A DNA stretch of 64,000 nucleotides from Gordonia shandongensis DSM 45094. Lineage in GTDB: Bacteria; Actinomycetota; Actinomycetes; Mycobacteriales; Mycobacteriaceae. The stretch is from assembly GCF_000423025.1 (NCBI RefSeq), contig NZ_AUHE01000002.1, forward strand, positions 434,001-498,000, written 5' to 3'. The position numbers and the translations under genes were made by a program. The notes below the pieces were generated by a model, which worked only from the letters and a program-made list of their open reading frames with translations, was not told where the DNA came from and made no database searches. Shown here one piece after another: positions 47,281-55,494 of the stretch; the first letter of the stretch is position 1, and each line of letters starts with the position of its first letter.

Positions 47281-48144
47281 CTACATCCCCTCGAACGCGC
47301 GCGCCAGCTCCACGTCGACGTCGATGAACCGCGCCGTGCGGACTTCCGGCTTGTCGATCTCGGCTTCGACGAACTTCGCGATCACCCGGCGGATCTCGGC
47401 GTCGACCTGCGCGAGGTTCCGGATGATCTCACCACGGACGTTCCGCGACGCGACGTCGACGAAGACGTCGCGCGGCCGCGGCGGATCCACCTCGATGCGC
47501 AATTGCAACGGCTCCGCGCAGCGGACCGTCATGGGCAGGGTCACCAGGCCGTCGACGTCGTAGCGGATCCGGTCGACTTTCAGATCGACGGTCAACCCGA
47601 TGTAGAGCGGAAGCTTCACCACGAAGGTGATGAGTTGCCCCACGTCGCGGGTGATCTGGGGTTCGGCGATCCGCACCTGCGCCTGTACCTTCACCATTCC
47701 GCCCGGCCCCGACGGGATCGGACCGACCTCGAACTCCTCCCCGGCGATGGCGGTGAATGCGGCGCCGATGCGCTCCTCGGTGACGGCGATCTCGAAGAAT
47801 CGCCGCCCGAACTCCTCGTACGAGAGATAGGCCGGCGACGATTCGCCTGCCGACTCCGGGTCGTCCGCGGCACCGGTCGCGTCGGGCGGCGCCGCGCCGC
47901 CGGACTCGCCGTGCGGAGGCGGGGGCGACTCGAGGACCTCCCCCATCGCGACCTCCACGGTCTCCAGAGCTTCGGTGAACTCCGCCACATCCGAGTCGGC
48001 TACCGTCGAATCGCCTGCTGTACCAATGCTTTCGGGGCCAACGACTTCGGGCTGACCGCTGTCGGGATCGCCCCCGTCGGGATCAACGCTCTCGGGGACG
48101 ACGCTCTCGGGGACGCCGGGTTCGGGATTCTCGTTCTCGGCCAC
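47281..48144 (-). CDS. Hypothetical protein with acidic N-terminus and conserved-looking C-terminal domain
   Basis: The 287 residues split in two. Residues 1-105 are very acidic, rich in Pro, Gly, Ser, Asp and Glu, and contain short repeats (VPESV, DPDSG); they are likely disordered. Residues 110-287 look folded, with alternating beta-like stretches (GGMVKVQAQVRIAEPQITR, LPLYIGLTVDLKVDRIRYDV, PLQLRIEVDPPRPRDVFVDV) and a C-terminal helical part. No signal peptide or membrane span. I do not recognise the fold; a lipid-binding beta domain is conceivable but speculative. GTG start after AAGGA. Confidence 0.7.
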   Translation of the reverse strand: MAENENPEPGVPESVVPESVDPDGGDPDSGQPEVVGPESIGTAGDSTVADSDVAEFTEALETVEVAMGEVLESPPPPHGESGGAAPPDATGAADDPESAGESSPAYLSYEEFGRRFFEIAVTEERIGAAFTAIAGEEFEVGPIPSGPGGMVKVQAQVRIAEPQITRDVGQLITFVVKLPLYIGLTVDLKVDRIRYDVDGLVTLPMTVRCAEPLQLRIEVDPPRPRDVFVDVASRNVRGEIIRNLAQVDAEIRRVIAKFVEAEIDKPEVRTARFIDVDVELARAFEGM

Positions 48145-48252
48145 GCGTCCATCCTTACCTATCGGTCCGCGGTTCGCTCCATCCCCCGTGGCTCGCCTCC
48201 TGCAACGTACTACACGGTGTCCGGTCGCGATCCGGCTCGACGGGTGCGGTGA

Positions 48253-49386
48253 TCAGCGGTCGGTGATCAGCGGCACCAACTGCTCGGCGTCGGTCCAGGC
48301 CCCATGGTGACCGATCATGGTCGATTCGAGCGGCTCGGTGCCCGGACACACCAGCACCGCGTTCCCGCGGGCCGCCGCGACCGCGTCGCCGATCCTCGCG
48401 CTGACCAGATCCGTCGGCGCATCCGGACCGAACCAGCGCTCGTCGATCGCCTGCTCGCGGGACACGACGAGGGCGGCGGGCCCGAGGAGGTCCGCCCACC
48501 GCGCCACGACCTCGGCGGCCGCCTCCGGTCTCTCGGCGTAGACGTGTCGCACGCGGGCCTCACCCGCGATGAGGGCCACGTCGCGACGGAAGTCCGGCTC
48601 GGCGTCCAGATCGATCGTCTCGGCGGCGTTGACCATGCCGTGGTCGCCCGTGACGATCAGTCTGGCCGTCGTCGGCAACGCCGTCATGAGGTCGGCCACC
48701 ATCGTGTCGATCGCGACCAGCACATCGCACCACTCGTCGCTTCCGGCGCCGTGCAGATGTCCGGCCGCATCGAGGTCGGGAGTGTAGGCGTAGACGAACC
48801 TCGGTCCACCGTCGGAGTGGCGCACGGCGGCCGACACACCGTCGCGGACATCCGCGAGCGCGTCCGCGGCGTGCAGCGTGCCGTCGACCCGAAAAGCGGC
48901 GCGGGTCAGCCCCGACCGGACCTGATAGTCGGGCACCACGTACTGGATGCAGACTCCGCGCCGGGCCATGCGGGCGACCGTGCTCTCGACCGGCTGCAGG
49001 TCCTCGGGTCGATGCGACTCCCGTGCGTCGGGCCCCTGTGCCGACCCGGTCCGCCACCGCAGTGAGTTGAACGTCTCGAGGGGACCTGCTGCGGTCGGGG
49101 TCGCGAAACTGTACCCGACGATGCCGTGCACCGCGCACGGCGCCCCGACGGCCAGACTCGTGATGCTCACCGCTGTCGTCGCCGGAAAGCCCGCATGCAG
49201 CGTGCGTCGGCGATGCTGCGCGAGTGTCGGCGCCAGTGTGGCATGGCGGTCGACCAGTTCGGCGCCGAGCCCGTCGACGAGCAGGACGACGACGTCGCGG
49301 GCGGGCTCGATGCCCAGCGGATTGGCCTCGCCGACTCCGACGGCCGCGGCCACCGAGGGTAGGACATCTGCGAGCGTGGGGGGCAT
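48253..49386 (-). CDS. Nucleotide pyrophosphatase/phosphodiesterase (alkaline phosphatase superfamily)
   Basis: The 377-residue protein has the metal-binding and catalytic pattern of type I phosphodiesterases. LLVDGLGAELVD is near residue 35, a Thr nucleophile in GFPATTAVSITSLAVGAP, then TPDLDAAGHLHG and VTGDHGMVN, and a closing HHG. No signal peptide is seen. I choose the ATG at 49386 with GGAAG upstream; an upstream GTG is possible. It is divergent from the uracil-DNA glycosylase gene. Confidence 0.87.
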   Translation of the reverse strand: MPPTLADVLPSVAAAVGVGEANPLGIEPARDVVVLLVDGLGAELVDRHATLAPTLAQHRRRTLHAGFPATTAVSITSLAVGAPCAVHGIVGYSFATPTAAGPLETFNSLRWRTGSAQGPDARESHRPEDLQPVESTVARMARRGVCIQYVVPDYQVRSGLTRAAFRVDGTLHAADALADVRDGVSAAVRHSDGGPRFVYAYTPDLDAAGHLHGAGSDEWCDVLVAIDTMVADLMTALPTTARLIVTGDHGMVNAAETIDLDAEPDFRRDVALIAGEARVRHVYAERPEAAAEVVARWADLLGPAALVVSREQAIDERWFGPDAPTDLVSARIGDAVAAARGNAVLVCPGTEPLESTMIGHHGAWTDAEQLVPLITDR

Positions 49387-49480
49387 GCGTCCATTCTTCC
49401 CGAACACCACACGGCGGACAGGCGGACCGGGAAGGGGAATCCCGACGGTGGCGGTTTCGGCGGTGGAGGATCATGGACGC

Positions 49481-50263
49481 ATGCCCACCTTCGCCGACAC
49501 CCCCGGAGACGCCACCTCGGGAGACGCCACCTCGGGAGACGACGCCCCACTCCGCGCCGACGCCGCGCCGAGCATCGCCGACCTCGACACCCTGATCGCC
49601 GGGTGCCGGGCGTGTCCGCGACTGGTGGCGTGGCGGGAGGAGGTCGCGCGGACCAAACGCGCATCGTTTCGCCGCGACGTGTATTGGGGTCGCGCCGTTC
49701 CCGGGTTCGGCCCCGCCGACGCCCGCATCCTCGTGGTGGGTCTGGCTCCGGCCGCGCACGGCGCCAATCGCACGGGTCGGATGTTCACCGGTGACCGCAG
49801 CGGCGATTTTCTGTTCGAGGCGCTGCACGCCGTGGGACTGGCCTCCCAACCGCACGCGGTCGCCGTCGACGACGGACTCGCGCTGACGGGAGTGCGGATC
49901 ACATCACCGGTGCACTGCGCACCGCCCGCCAACAAGCCGACACCCGTCGAACGCCGCACGTGCGCACCGTTCCTCTCCCGCGAGATGGAGTTGTTGGCTC
50001 CGACCCTGCGCGTCGCCGTGGTGCTGGGCGGCTTCGGATGGCAGGCGCTCATGGCGTCGCTGCACGACACCGGTTGGGAGGTGCCGCGGCCGCGGCCGCG
50101 CTTCGGGCACGGGGTCCGTGTCGATCTGACGCACCCCGACGGTCGGACGCTGAGCGTCCTGGGCTGTTTTCACGTGAGCCAGCAGAACACCTTCACCGGT
50201 CGGCTCACGCAGGACATGCTGCGCGGCGTCATGCGCGACGCGATCACGATCGCCGACCTGTGA
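49481..50263 (+). CDS. Family 5 uracil-DNA glycosylase (UdgB)
   Basis: This 260-residue base-excision enzyme has motif A GLAPAAHGANRTGRMFTGD and the C-terminal HVSQQNTFTGRLT. Family 5 enzymes lack the usual catalytic Asp/Asn in motif A (GLAPA), as here. Four cysteines (CRACPR, HCAPP, RTCAPF) can ligate the iron-sulfur cluster. The N-terminus carries a 15 bp in-frame duplication (GDATS twice). GGAGG lies 11 bp before the ATG. UdgB in M. tuberculosis is Rv1259. Confidence 0.92.
   Translation: MPTFADTPGDATSGDATSGDDAPLRADAAPSIADLDTLIAGCRACPRLVAWREEVARTKRASFRRDVYWGRAVPGFGPADARILVVGLAPAAHGANRTGRMFTGDRSGDFLFEALHAVGLASQPHAVAVDDGLALTGVRITSPVHCAPPANKPTPVERRTCAPFLSREMELLAPTLRVAVVLGGFGWQALMASLHDTGWEVPRPRPRFGHGVRVDLTHPDGRTLSVLGCFHVSQQNTFTGRLTQDMLRGVMRDAITIADL
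49505..49534 (+). repeat. 15 bp tandem duplication in the UdgB N-terminus
   Basis: ggagacgccacctcg is repeated exactly at 49505 and 49520 and partially again, encoding GDATS twice. Confidence 0.93.
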
Positions 50264-50276
50264 GCCCAGCGGTCCG

Positions 50277-50591
50277 TCACCCCAGTTCGACGAGCGCCAC
50301 GCCGAGGGTGATGATCGCGAAGCCCAGCGACATCCGGGCGGTGAGGGGATCTCTCCAGATGATTCGTGCCAGGACGGCGACGAGGACGATCCCGACGGCC
50401 GACCACACCGCGTACGCCACGCCGACCGGCATCCCGGCCGCGAGCGCCAACGCGAGGAATGCGAACGCCGCCGTGTATCCGACGATCATCGGTGGCAGCC
50501 AGATGCGGCGTCGGAATCCGTCGCTCGCCCGCAGGCTCAGGGTCGCCATGAGTTCTGCCGCGATCGCGGCGATCAACCACACATAGGTCAT
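50277..50591 (-). CDS. SMR-family multidrug exporter subunit (second of a pair)
   Basis: The 104-residue protein has four membrane helices and the conserved Glu in AAIAAELMATLSLRAS (helix 1). The PxGxAYAvW signature MPVGVAYAVWSAVG is in helix 3. The ATG overlaps the stop of the partner gene as ATGA, which supports an EbrAB-like heterodimer with opposite topologies. Substrates may be quaternary cations or small polyamines. Confidence 0.88.
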   Translation of the reverse strand: MTYVWLIAAIAAELMATLSLRASDGFRRRIWLPPMIVGYTAAFAFLALALAAGMPVGVAYAVWSAVGIVLVAVLARIIWRDPLTARMSLGFAIITLGVALVELG

Positions 50592-50980
50592 GGTCGCGGC
50601 TCCGCGGGACGCTCGTCGTGGACGCCGGCGCCGCCCGAGTTGACGACGATCACTCCGACGGCGATGACCGCGATGCCGACGATCGCGACCGGGGACAGGA
50701 TCTCGTCGAAGATCAGTGCGCCGAGCAGCGCGGTGAGGGCCACCCCGGTGGCGCCCCACACACCGTAGGCGACCCCGACCGACATCCCTTCGCGGAGGGC
50801 CAGCCCCAGCCCCGCGAAGGCCAGCATGTACGCCACGACGACGCCGACGGCCGCCGCCGGAACGTCGACGGTCGCCCGCAGCATCATGGTGCCCGCCACC
50901 TCCGCCACGATGGCACCGATCAGCAGTGACCACCGTCGCGCGGTGCGCGCGTCCGCCTTCTCCACCCGCTTCTCCTTCAT
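50588..50980 (-). CDS. SMR-family multidrug exporter subunit (first of a pair)
   Basis: The 130-residue partner has the helix 1 Glu in [16 protein letters not shown] and the helix 3 signature [14 protein letters not shown]. It has extra hydrophilic ends, [17 protein letters not shown] at the N-terminus and [10 protein letters not shown] at the C-terminus, which fit a subunit of a heteromeric pair. It is the first gene of the two-gene operon. No guanidine riboswitch is evident upstream. Confidence 0.88.
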   Translation of the reverse strand: MKEKRVEKADARTARRWSLLIGAIVAEVAGTMMLRATVDVPAAAVGVVVAYMLAFAGLGLALREGMSVGVAYGVWGATGVALTALLGALIFDEILSPVAIVGIAVIAVGVIVVNSGGAGVHDERPAEPRP

Positions 50981-51017
50981 CGCAGTTCCCGTTCACCGAG
51001 GCGTCGCGTCGGACGAC

Positions 51018-51062
51018 CCCAGAGCCTCGGTCCCCACAGTCTCGGTCCCCAGAGTCCCGGTC
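51018..51062. repeat. Three imperfect 15 bp tandem copies in the SMR/Nudix intergenic gap
   Basis: cccagagcctcggtc, cccacagtctcggtc and cccagagtcccggtc lie head to tail at 51018, 51033 and 51048, between the divergent SMR operon and the Nudix gene. Confidence 0.92.
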
Positions 51063-51073
51063 GGCAGACTACC

Positions 51074-51475
51074 GTGAGCACGGTGAAACCAGTTCTGGCC
51101 GCCGGCGCGGTCATCAGCGACGCGTCCGGCCGCCTCCTCTTGGTGAAACGCGGCCACGACCCCGAGCGGGGATGTTGGAGTGTTCCCGGTGGGCACGTGG
51201 AGCCCGGCGAGGCGCCGAAGGAGGCCGCGGCTCGGGAGGTCTTCGAGGAGACGGGCCTGCGCGTGTCGGTCGGTCGCGAGCTGTGGTCGACGCTGATCGA
51301 GTATCCGGACGGTCAGTCGTTCGAGATCCACGACTTCGTCGCGCACGTCGACGGCGGGCATCTCGTCGCGGGTGACGACGCCGACGACGCCCGATGGATG
51401 ACTCCGGCGGAGGTGGCGCGCGCGTCACTCGCCGCGGGCCTCGGCGAACGCCTGCGGCAGGCCGGATACCTGTGA
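51074..51475 (+). CDS. Nudix hydrolase
   Basis: The 133-residue protein has a full Nudix box at residues 40-62 ([20 protein letters not shown] then TGL), the magnesium-binding G-x5-E-x7-REuxEExGu signature. The preceding CWSVPGG strand is typical of MutT/ADP-ribose-type members. The exact nucleotide substrate is unknown. GTG start at 51074; a second GTG three codons later is possible. Confidence 0.9.
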   Translation: MSTVKPVLAAGAVISDASGRLLLVKRGHDPERGCWSVPGGHVEPGEAPKEAAAREVFEETGLRVSVGRELWSTLIEYPDGQSFEIHDFVAHVDGGHLVAGDDADDARWMTPAEVARASLAAGLGERLRQAGYL

Positions 51476-51490
51476 CCGCCCGTCGTCACC

Positions 51491-51901
51491 TCACGAGTCG
51501 ATGACGGGTTCACGCAGCCGACCCGCGAGCCGAACGATGAGCGGAATCTGCAGCACGACGCAGAGCACGTGCGTCAGGTAGTGCACCACCGGCTGACCGT
51601 CGACGGCGTCGAGGGTCATGACGGGCACCACCGTGATGATCGCCGTCACAAGCATCACCCAGGCCCAGATCAGCAGAGACCACTGAGCGAAACGCCTGGT
51701 CGAAGTCGCGAACAAGCCTACGGTGAGCGTCGGATACACGACCAGCGGTATCCCATCGAGCCACGACGGGGCCGCCTCACCGGTATAGAAGTGGACCAGC
51801 ACGCCCGACGCCCCGAGCAGCGCCAGCGCCGTCGTCACCCCGACGCGCAGGTGCCGTCCGCCTGCCGACGATACGGCGGCGCCGGTGCGCGTCAGACTCA
51901 T
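51491..51901 (-). CDS. Small hypothetical membrane protein
   Basis: Starting at the ATG at 51901, the 136-residue protein has four hydrophobic segments: VTTALALLGASGVLVHFYTG, LVVYPTLTVGLFA, LLIWAWVMLVTAIITVVPVM and YLTHVLCVVLQIPLIVRLAG. I recognise no family. The frame is open 41 codons further upstream, but that part is not hydrophobic in pattern and has no better start. Convergent with the Nudix gene, 15 bp apart. Confidence 0.6.
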   Translation of the reverse strand: MSLTRTGAAVSSAGGRHLRVGVTTALALLGASGVLVHFYTGEAAPSWLDGIPLVVYPTLTVGLFATSTRRFAQWSLLIWAWVMLVTAIITVVPVMTLDAVDGQPVVHYLTHVLCVVLQIPLIVRLAGRLREPVIDS

Positions 51902-52076
51902 CGCATCCACCGCCTCTCCGCCCCCGACATTCGCGGCCACCAGTCCTGCAGCCATGCGTCCGAAGTCATATAAGAGGATTTCGCGGCCACCGACTAGGGA
52001 CTTCCGGCCCCATTCCCTCAGCACCGGTCGATGAACAACGCCCCGCCGGCGCTTGCCCGTGTGCTAGCCTCCTGCT

Positions 52077-52096
52077 AACTAGAACGTGTTCTAGTT
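52077..52096. promoter_or_regulatory. KstR-type operator upstream of the SDR gene
   Basis: aactagaacgtgttctagtt is a palindrome with perfect 9 bp arms around GT. Its inner 14-mer TAGAACGTGTTCTA (52080-52093) fits the TNNAACNNGTTNNA consensus of KstR, the TetR repressor of cholesterol catabolism in mycobacteria and rhodococci. A possible -35 TTGCCC (52053) and a weak -10 TAACTA (52076), 17 bp apart, place the site over the promoter. It is 58 bp before the SDR start. Confidence 0.7.
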
Positions 52097-52153
52097 CACT
52101 TCACCCCAACAGCCGGTGCTCGCCGGCGCCTGCCGAGACAAGAGGAGATGCGT

Positions 52154-53188
52154 ATGAGGGTCGCGGTCACCGGAGCAGCCGGGTTCGTGGGTACAAACCT
52201 GGTCAATCAACTCGTCGCGGACGGCCACGATGTGGTCGCCGTCGACCGGGTGTCCCCCGCTCATGCACTCGAGCATCCGCGCGTGACCTGGACGTCTGCC
52301 GACATCTTCGATCACGACGCCCTGGTGACCGCGTTCTCCGGGGTCGACACCGTCTACCACCTCGTCGCGATGATCACCCTCAAACAGCGCGACGAGGTCG
52401 CCTGGCGCGTCAACACCGCAGGTGTCAAGGCAACCGCCCAGGCCGCCCTGGCCGCCGGCGTCCGCCGCTTCGTGCACTGCAGTTCGATCCACTCGTTCGA
52501 CCAGTACACCGACAGCGGAACCGTCGACGAGAGCTCACCCCGCTCGGAATCCACCGACCTCCCGGTGTACGACCGCTCGAAATGGTCGGGCGAACAGGAG
52601 CTGCGTTCGGTGATCGCCGACGGTCTCGATGCCGTGATCTGCAATCCGACGGGCGTCTACGGTCCCGTCGACCACGGCCTGTCCCGCATCAACGGGATGC
52701 TCCGCGACGCCGCGCAAGGCAAGGTGCCGCTGTTCGTCGAGGGCACCTTCGACCTCGTCGACGTTCGCGATGTGGCTCGCGGCCTGATCCTGGCCGCCGA
52801 ACACGGTCACACCGGTGACAACTATCTCCTCGGCGGCCAGCCCGTCCGTCTGCTCGACGCGATGCGCACCATGGCCGGCCTCTGCGGCCGCTTCCGGCCG
52901 CTCTTCGCACTTCCGCTGGGCCTGCTGAAGCTCGTGATGCCCGTCGCCGAACCGCTCGGCGCTCTCTTCGGATCCGACCTGGTGTCGCGTGCATCGTTGG
53001 CGGCGCTCGTGGCCCAGCCGACGGTCGACATCACTCGGGCCCGCACCGTTCTCGGCTACACGCCGCGATCCTCCGAGGAGACGCTGGCGGATCTGGCGTC
53101 GTTCCTGTGCGACTCGGGCCAGATGGGGTCGGCCCGTCCGCGTTCCGGCAAGCCGTTCGAACCCGTCCTTCCCGTCTCCGACGACTGA
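52154..53188 (+). CDS. Extended short-chain dehydrogenase (NAD-dependent epimerase / steroid dehydrogenase-like)
   Basis: The 344-residue enzyme has the N-terminal NAD motif VTGAAGFVGTNL and the catalytic YxxxK as YDRSK (Tyr139, Lys143) with an upstream Ser in CSSIHSF. The FDLVDVRDVARGLILA block is common to HpnA and 3-beta-hydroxysteroid dehydrogenase relatives. I start at the ATG at 52154 with AGGAG six bases upstream; the ATG two codons earlier is too close. The KstR-type operator suggests a role linked to steroid or lipid catabolism, but the substrate is not readable from the sequence. Confidence 0.85.
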   Translation: MRVAVTGAAGFVGTNLVNQLVADGHDVVAVDRVSPAHALEHPRVTWTSADIFDHDALVTAFSGVDTVYHLVAMITLKQRDEVAWRVNTAGVKATAQAALAAGVRRFVHCSSIHSFDQYTDSGTVDESSPRSESTDLPVYDRSKWSGEQELRSVIADGLDAVICNPTGVYGPVDHGLSRINGMLRDAAQGKVPLFVEGTFDLVDVRDVARGLILAAEHGHTGDNYLLGGQPVRLLDAMRTMAGLCGRFRPLFALPLGLLKLVMPVAEPLGALFGSDLVSRASLAALVAQPTVDITRARTVLGYTPRSSEETLADLASFLCDSGQMGSARPRSGKPFEPVLPVSDD

Positions 53189-53199
53189 CCGGGTGCGAA

Positions 53200-53240
53200 C
53201 ATACGAATGCCCCGGCCGATTCGGCCGGGGCATTCGTATG
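53200..53240. terminator. Very strong bidirectional terminator between SDR and csp genes
   Basis: A perfect inverted repeat with 18-20 bp arms (catacgaatgccccggcc and complement) and a short gattc loop lies between convergent stops. Confidence 0.92.
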
Positions 53241-53249
53241 AGGTCTGAG

Positions 53250-53453
53250 TTAGAGAGAGACCACGTTCGTCGCCTGGGGGCCCTTGGCGCCCTGCTCGAC
53301 GTCGAACTCGACTCGCTGTGCCTCTTCGAGGTTACGGAAGCCGCTCCCCGAGATCGCGGAGTAGTGGACGAACACGTCCTCGCTACCCCCGTCGGGGGCG
53401 ATGAAGCCGAAGCCCTTCTCGCCGTTGAACCACTTGACGGTTCCCTGTGCCAT
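53250..53453 (-). CDS. cspA: Cold-shock protein (CspA-like RNA chaperone)
   Basis: The 67-residue protein is a single cold-shock domain with the RNA-binding motifs KGFGFI (RNP1, residues 13-18) and VFVHY (RNP2, residues 27-31). It begins [18 protein letters not shown], a canonical Csp start. It melts RNA secondary structure, often in cold or stationary phase. The strong terminator follows its stop. Confidence 0.95.
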   Translation of the reverse strand: MAQGTVKWFNGEKGFGFIAPDGGSEDVFVHYSAISGSGFRNLEEAQRVEFDVEQGAKGPQATNVVSL

Positions 53454-53649
53454 GCTGTCTTACTGCTTTCTTTCAGTGAGCGGGAGCAAAATCTGCTGTC
53501 CGCCCGTCCACTCTTTCACATATTCGGCCGCGGCGACAGACGAAGTCCACACTTTCCCCTCGGCGCGTCGCGCGGAGGTGACGCGCTCGCCATCTCCCGA
53601 CCACATCGCGTTGGCCCCGCGTCCATGTGACCACTCCACTGTGGTGTGC

Positions 53650-55233
53650 ATGCGCATCTCATCTCGATCCCCCGTATCGCGTCGGTCGCTGCTGCACGGT
53701 GCGGCCGCCGGCGCGGTTCTCGTTCCCACGGCCGGCTGGCTGGCGGCGTGCGGAGACTCCGGACAGAATGCGACGGGAACCACGCTGGCCCGTCGCCGCC
53801 CGACGATCAGTCACGGCGTCGCCGTCGGCGATGTCACGTCCTCGAGCGGACTGGTCTGGGCCCGCTCCGACGCCCCGGCGACGATGATCGTCGAGACCTC
53901 CGCCACGGAATCGTTCACCCGGACCAGGAAGGTCCGCGGACCGCGAGTGACCCCCGAGACCGACGGGACCGGCCGCGTTCGCGTCGCGGGCCTCGAACCC
54001 GGACAGACCGTGCACTATCGAGTGACGATGGAGGGCGAGGACGGCGCCCTCGGCGAACCGGTCACCGGCCGTTTCTCGACCGCGCCCGCCTCGGCCACCG
54101 ACATCGGGTTCCTGTGGTCGGGCGACGTCGTCGGCCAGGGGTGGGGCATCAATCCGGACATCGGCGGACTGCCGATCTTCGGAGTGATGGCCGATCGCAC
54201 CCCCGACTTCTTCATCCATTCCGGTGATGCGATCTACGCCGACGGCCCCGTCGAGGCCACACAGAAGCAGAACGACGGCCGGGTGTATCGCAGCGTGACC
54301 AGCCCGGCGAAAGCCGCGGTCGCCCAGACGCTCGACGACTTCCGCGGCAACTACGCCTACAACCTCACCGACGAGAACTATCGACGTTTCACCTCGGGTG
54401 TCGCCCAGTTCGTCCAATGGGACGATCACGAGGTCGTGAACAACTGGTTCCCCGGGGAGAACCTCGCCGGTCAGGATCGGGACGGCTACACCGAGCTCGA
54501 CGTCGACACCCTCGCGCGACGCGCCCGGCAGGCGTGGAACGAATGGCAACCGGTTCAGCTCGGCGACGGCGGACGGCTCTACCGCAAGATCCCGTACGGT
54601 CCGCAGCTCGACGTCTTCGTGCTCGACATGCGCAGCTACAAGGATCCGAACCCGGATGCGCACTCGACGACCGACGACGGCGGCGTTCTCGGCGCGAAGC
54701 AGACGCGGTGGCTCATCGACTCGCTGAAGAGATCGACCGCCACGTGGAAGGTCATCGCGAACGACCTGCCGTTGAGCATCGTCGTTCCGGACACGGCGAC
54801 CGGTCCGGAGTCGATGGAGGCCCTCGGCCAGGGCGACCACGGCGATCCGCTCGGTCGCGAGATCGCGCTCTCGCAGATTCTCGCGGAGAGTCGGGACGTC
54901 CCGAACAAGGTGTTCCTCACCGCCGACGTCCACTACACGGCCGCCATCTCGTACGAGCCCGACCGGGCATCGTTCACACGCTTCCGGCCGTTCTGGGAGT
55001 TCGTCACCGGGCCCCTGCACGCCGGCGCCTTCCCGCAGTCGCCGCTCGACCGGACGTTCGGCGCGGAGTACGAGTTCGTGCACGCACCGCAGGAGGCCAA
55101 TGTCTCACCGGCGGAAGGCTTCCAGCATTTCGGGGAGGTCACGATCGCGCGCGACACCGGGGTCCTGACGGTCAACCTGTGCGATGCGACCGGTGCCACG
55201 CTCTACAGCAAGGACCTCGCGCCCGAGCGGTGA
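53650..55233 (+). CDS. phoD: Alkaline phosphatase D (PhoD), Tat-exported lipoprotein
   Basis: The 527-residue protein starts at the ATG at 53650 with a twin-arginine signal (SRRSLLHGAAAGAV, RR at 11-12) and lipobox LAAC (Cys34). It is therefore exported folded and lipid-anchored. PhoD signatures follow: SGDAIYADGP, QWDDHEVVNNW with metal ligands and TADVHYTAA. It releases phosphate from phosphate esters or diesters using iron/calcium. Two in-frame GTG codons just upstream are alternatives. No PHO box is evident. Confidence 0.92.
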   Translation: MRISSRSPVSRRSLLHGAAAGAVLVPTAGWLAACGDSGQNATGTTLARRRPTISHGVAVGDVTSSSGLVWARSDAPATMIVETSATESFTRTRKVRGPRVTPETDGTGRVRVAGLEPGQTVHYRVTMEGEDGALGEPVTGRFSTAPASATDIGFLWSGDVVGQGWGINPDIGGLPIFGVMADRTPDFFIHSGDAIYADGPVEATQKQNDGRVYRSVTSPAKAAVAQTLDDFRGNYAYNLTDENYRRFTSGVAQFVQWDDHEVVNNWFPGENLAGQDRDGYTELDVDTLARRARQAWNEWQPVQLGDGGRLYRKIPYGPQLDVFVLDMRSYKDPNPDAHSTTDDGGVLGAKQTRWLIDSLKRSTATWKVIANDLPLSIVVPDTATGPESMEALGQGDHGDPLGREIALSQILAESRDVPNKVFLTADVHYTAAISYEPDRASFTRFRPFWEFVTGPLHAGAFPQSPLDRTFGAEYEFVHAPQEANVSPAEGFQHFGEVTIARDTGVLTVNLCDATGATLYSKDLAPER

Positions 55234-55250
55234 CCGCCGCGACTCGGAGA

Positions 55251-55286
55251 CGAGAAGGCCACCTGGTGAACCAGGTGGCCTTCTCG
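55251..55286 (+). terminator. Intrinsic terminator after phoD
   Basis: A perfect 16 bp stem (cgagaaggccacctgg and complement) with loop tgaa starts 17 bp after the phoD stop. Confidence 0.9.
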
Positions 55287-55315
55287 GGTGATCGTCCCAG
55301 GTAATCGCTTCTGTG

Positions 55316-55389
55316 TCGGGCTGACAGGATTTGAACCTGCGACCCCATCACCCCCAGTGATGTGCGCTACCAAACTGCGCCACAGCCCG
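55316..55389 (-). tRNA. tRNA-Pro (anticodon GGG)
   Basis: Read on the minus strand, CGGGCTGTGGCGCAGTTTGG opens a 74-base cloverleaf. The acceptor pair is CGGGCTG/CAGCCCG. The anticodon arm CATCA-CTGGGGG-TGATG places GGG at positions 34-36. The T arm contains GGTTCAAATCC. CCA is not encoded. It lies between the phoD terminator and hadAB. Confidence 0.95.
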
Positions 55390-55494
55390 TTGCCCCGCCG
55401 GACGGAACGGATCTCCCGCCGCGCGAAGCGAACTCACTGTATCCCAAGCGCATCCGCTCGCACTAATCGCCTGCACACGAGGGGTTATCGACGA

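Noticed and set aside
50992-51073. Guanidine riboswitch upstream of the SMR pair
   Set aside because: I looked for the conserved ykkC-type ACGR and similar motifs and saw none; the gap is occupied by a 15 bp repeat.
53454-53649. PHO box upstream of phoD
   Set aside because: No repeated GTTCACC-like half-sites were seen.
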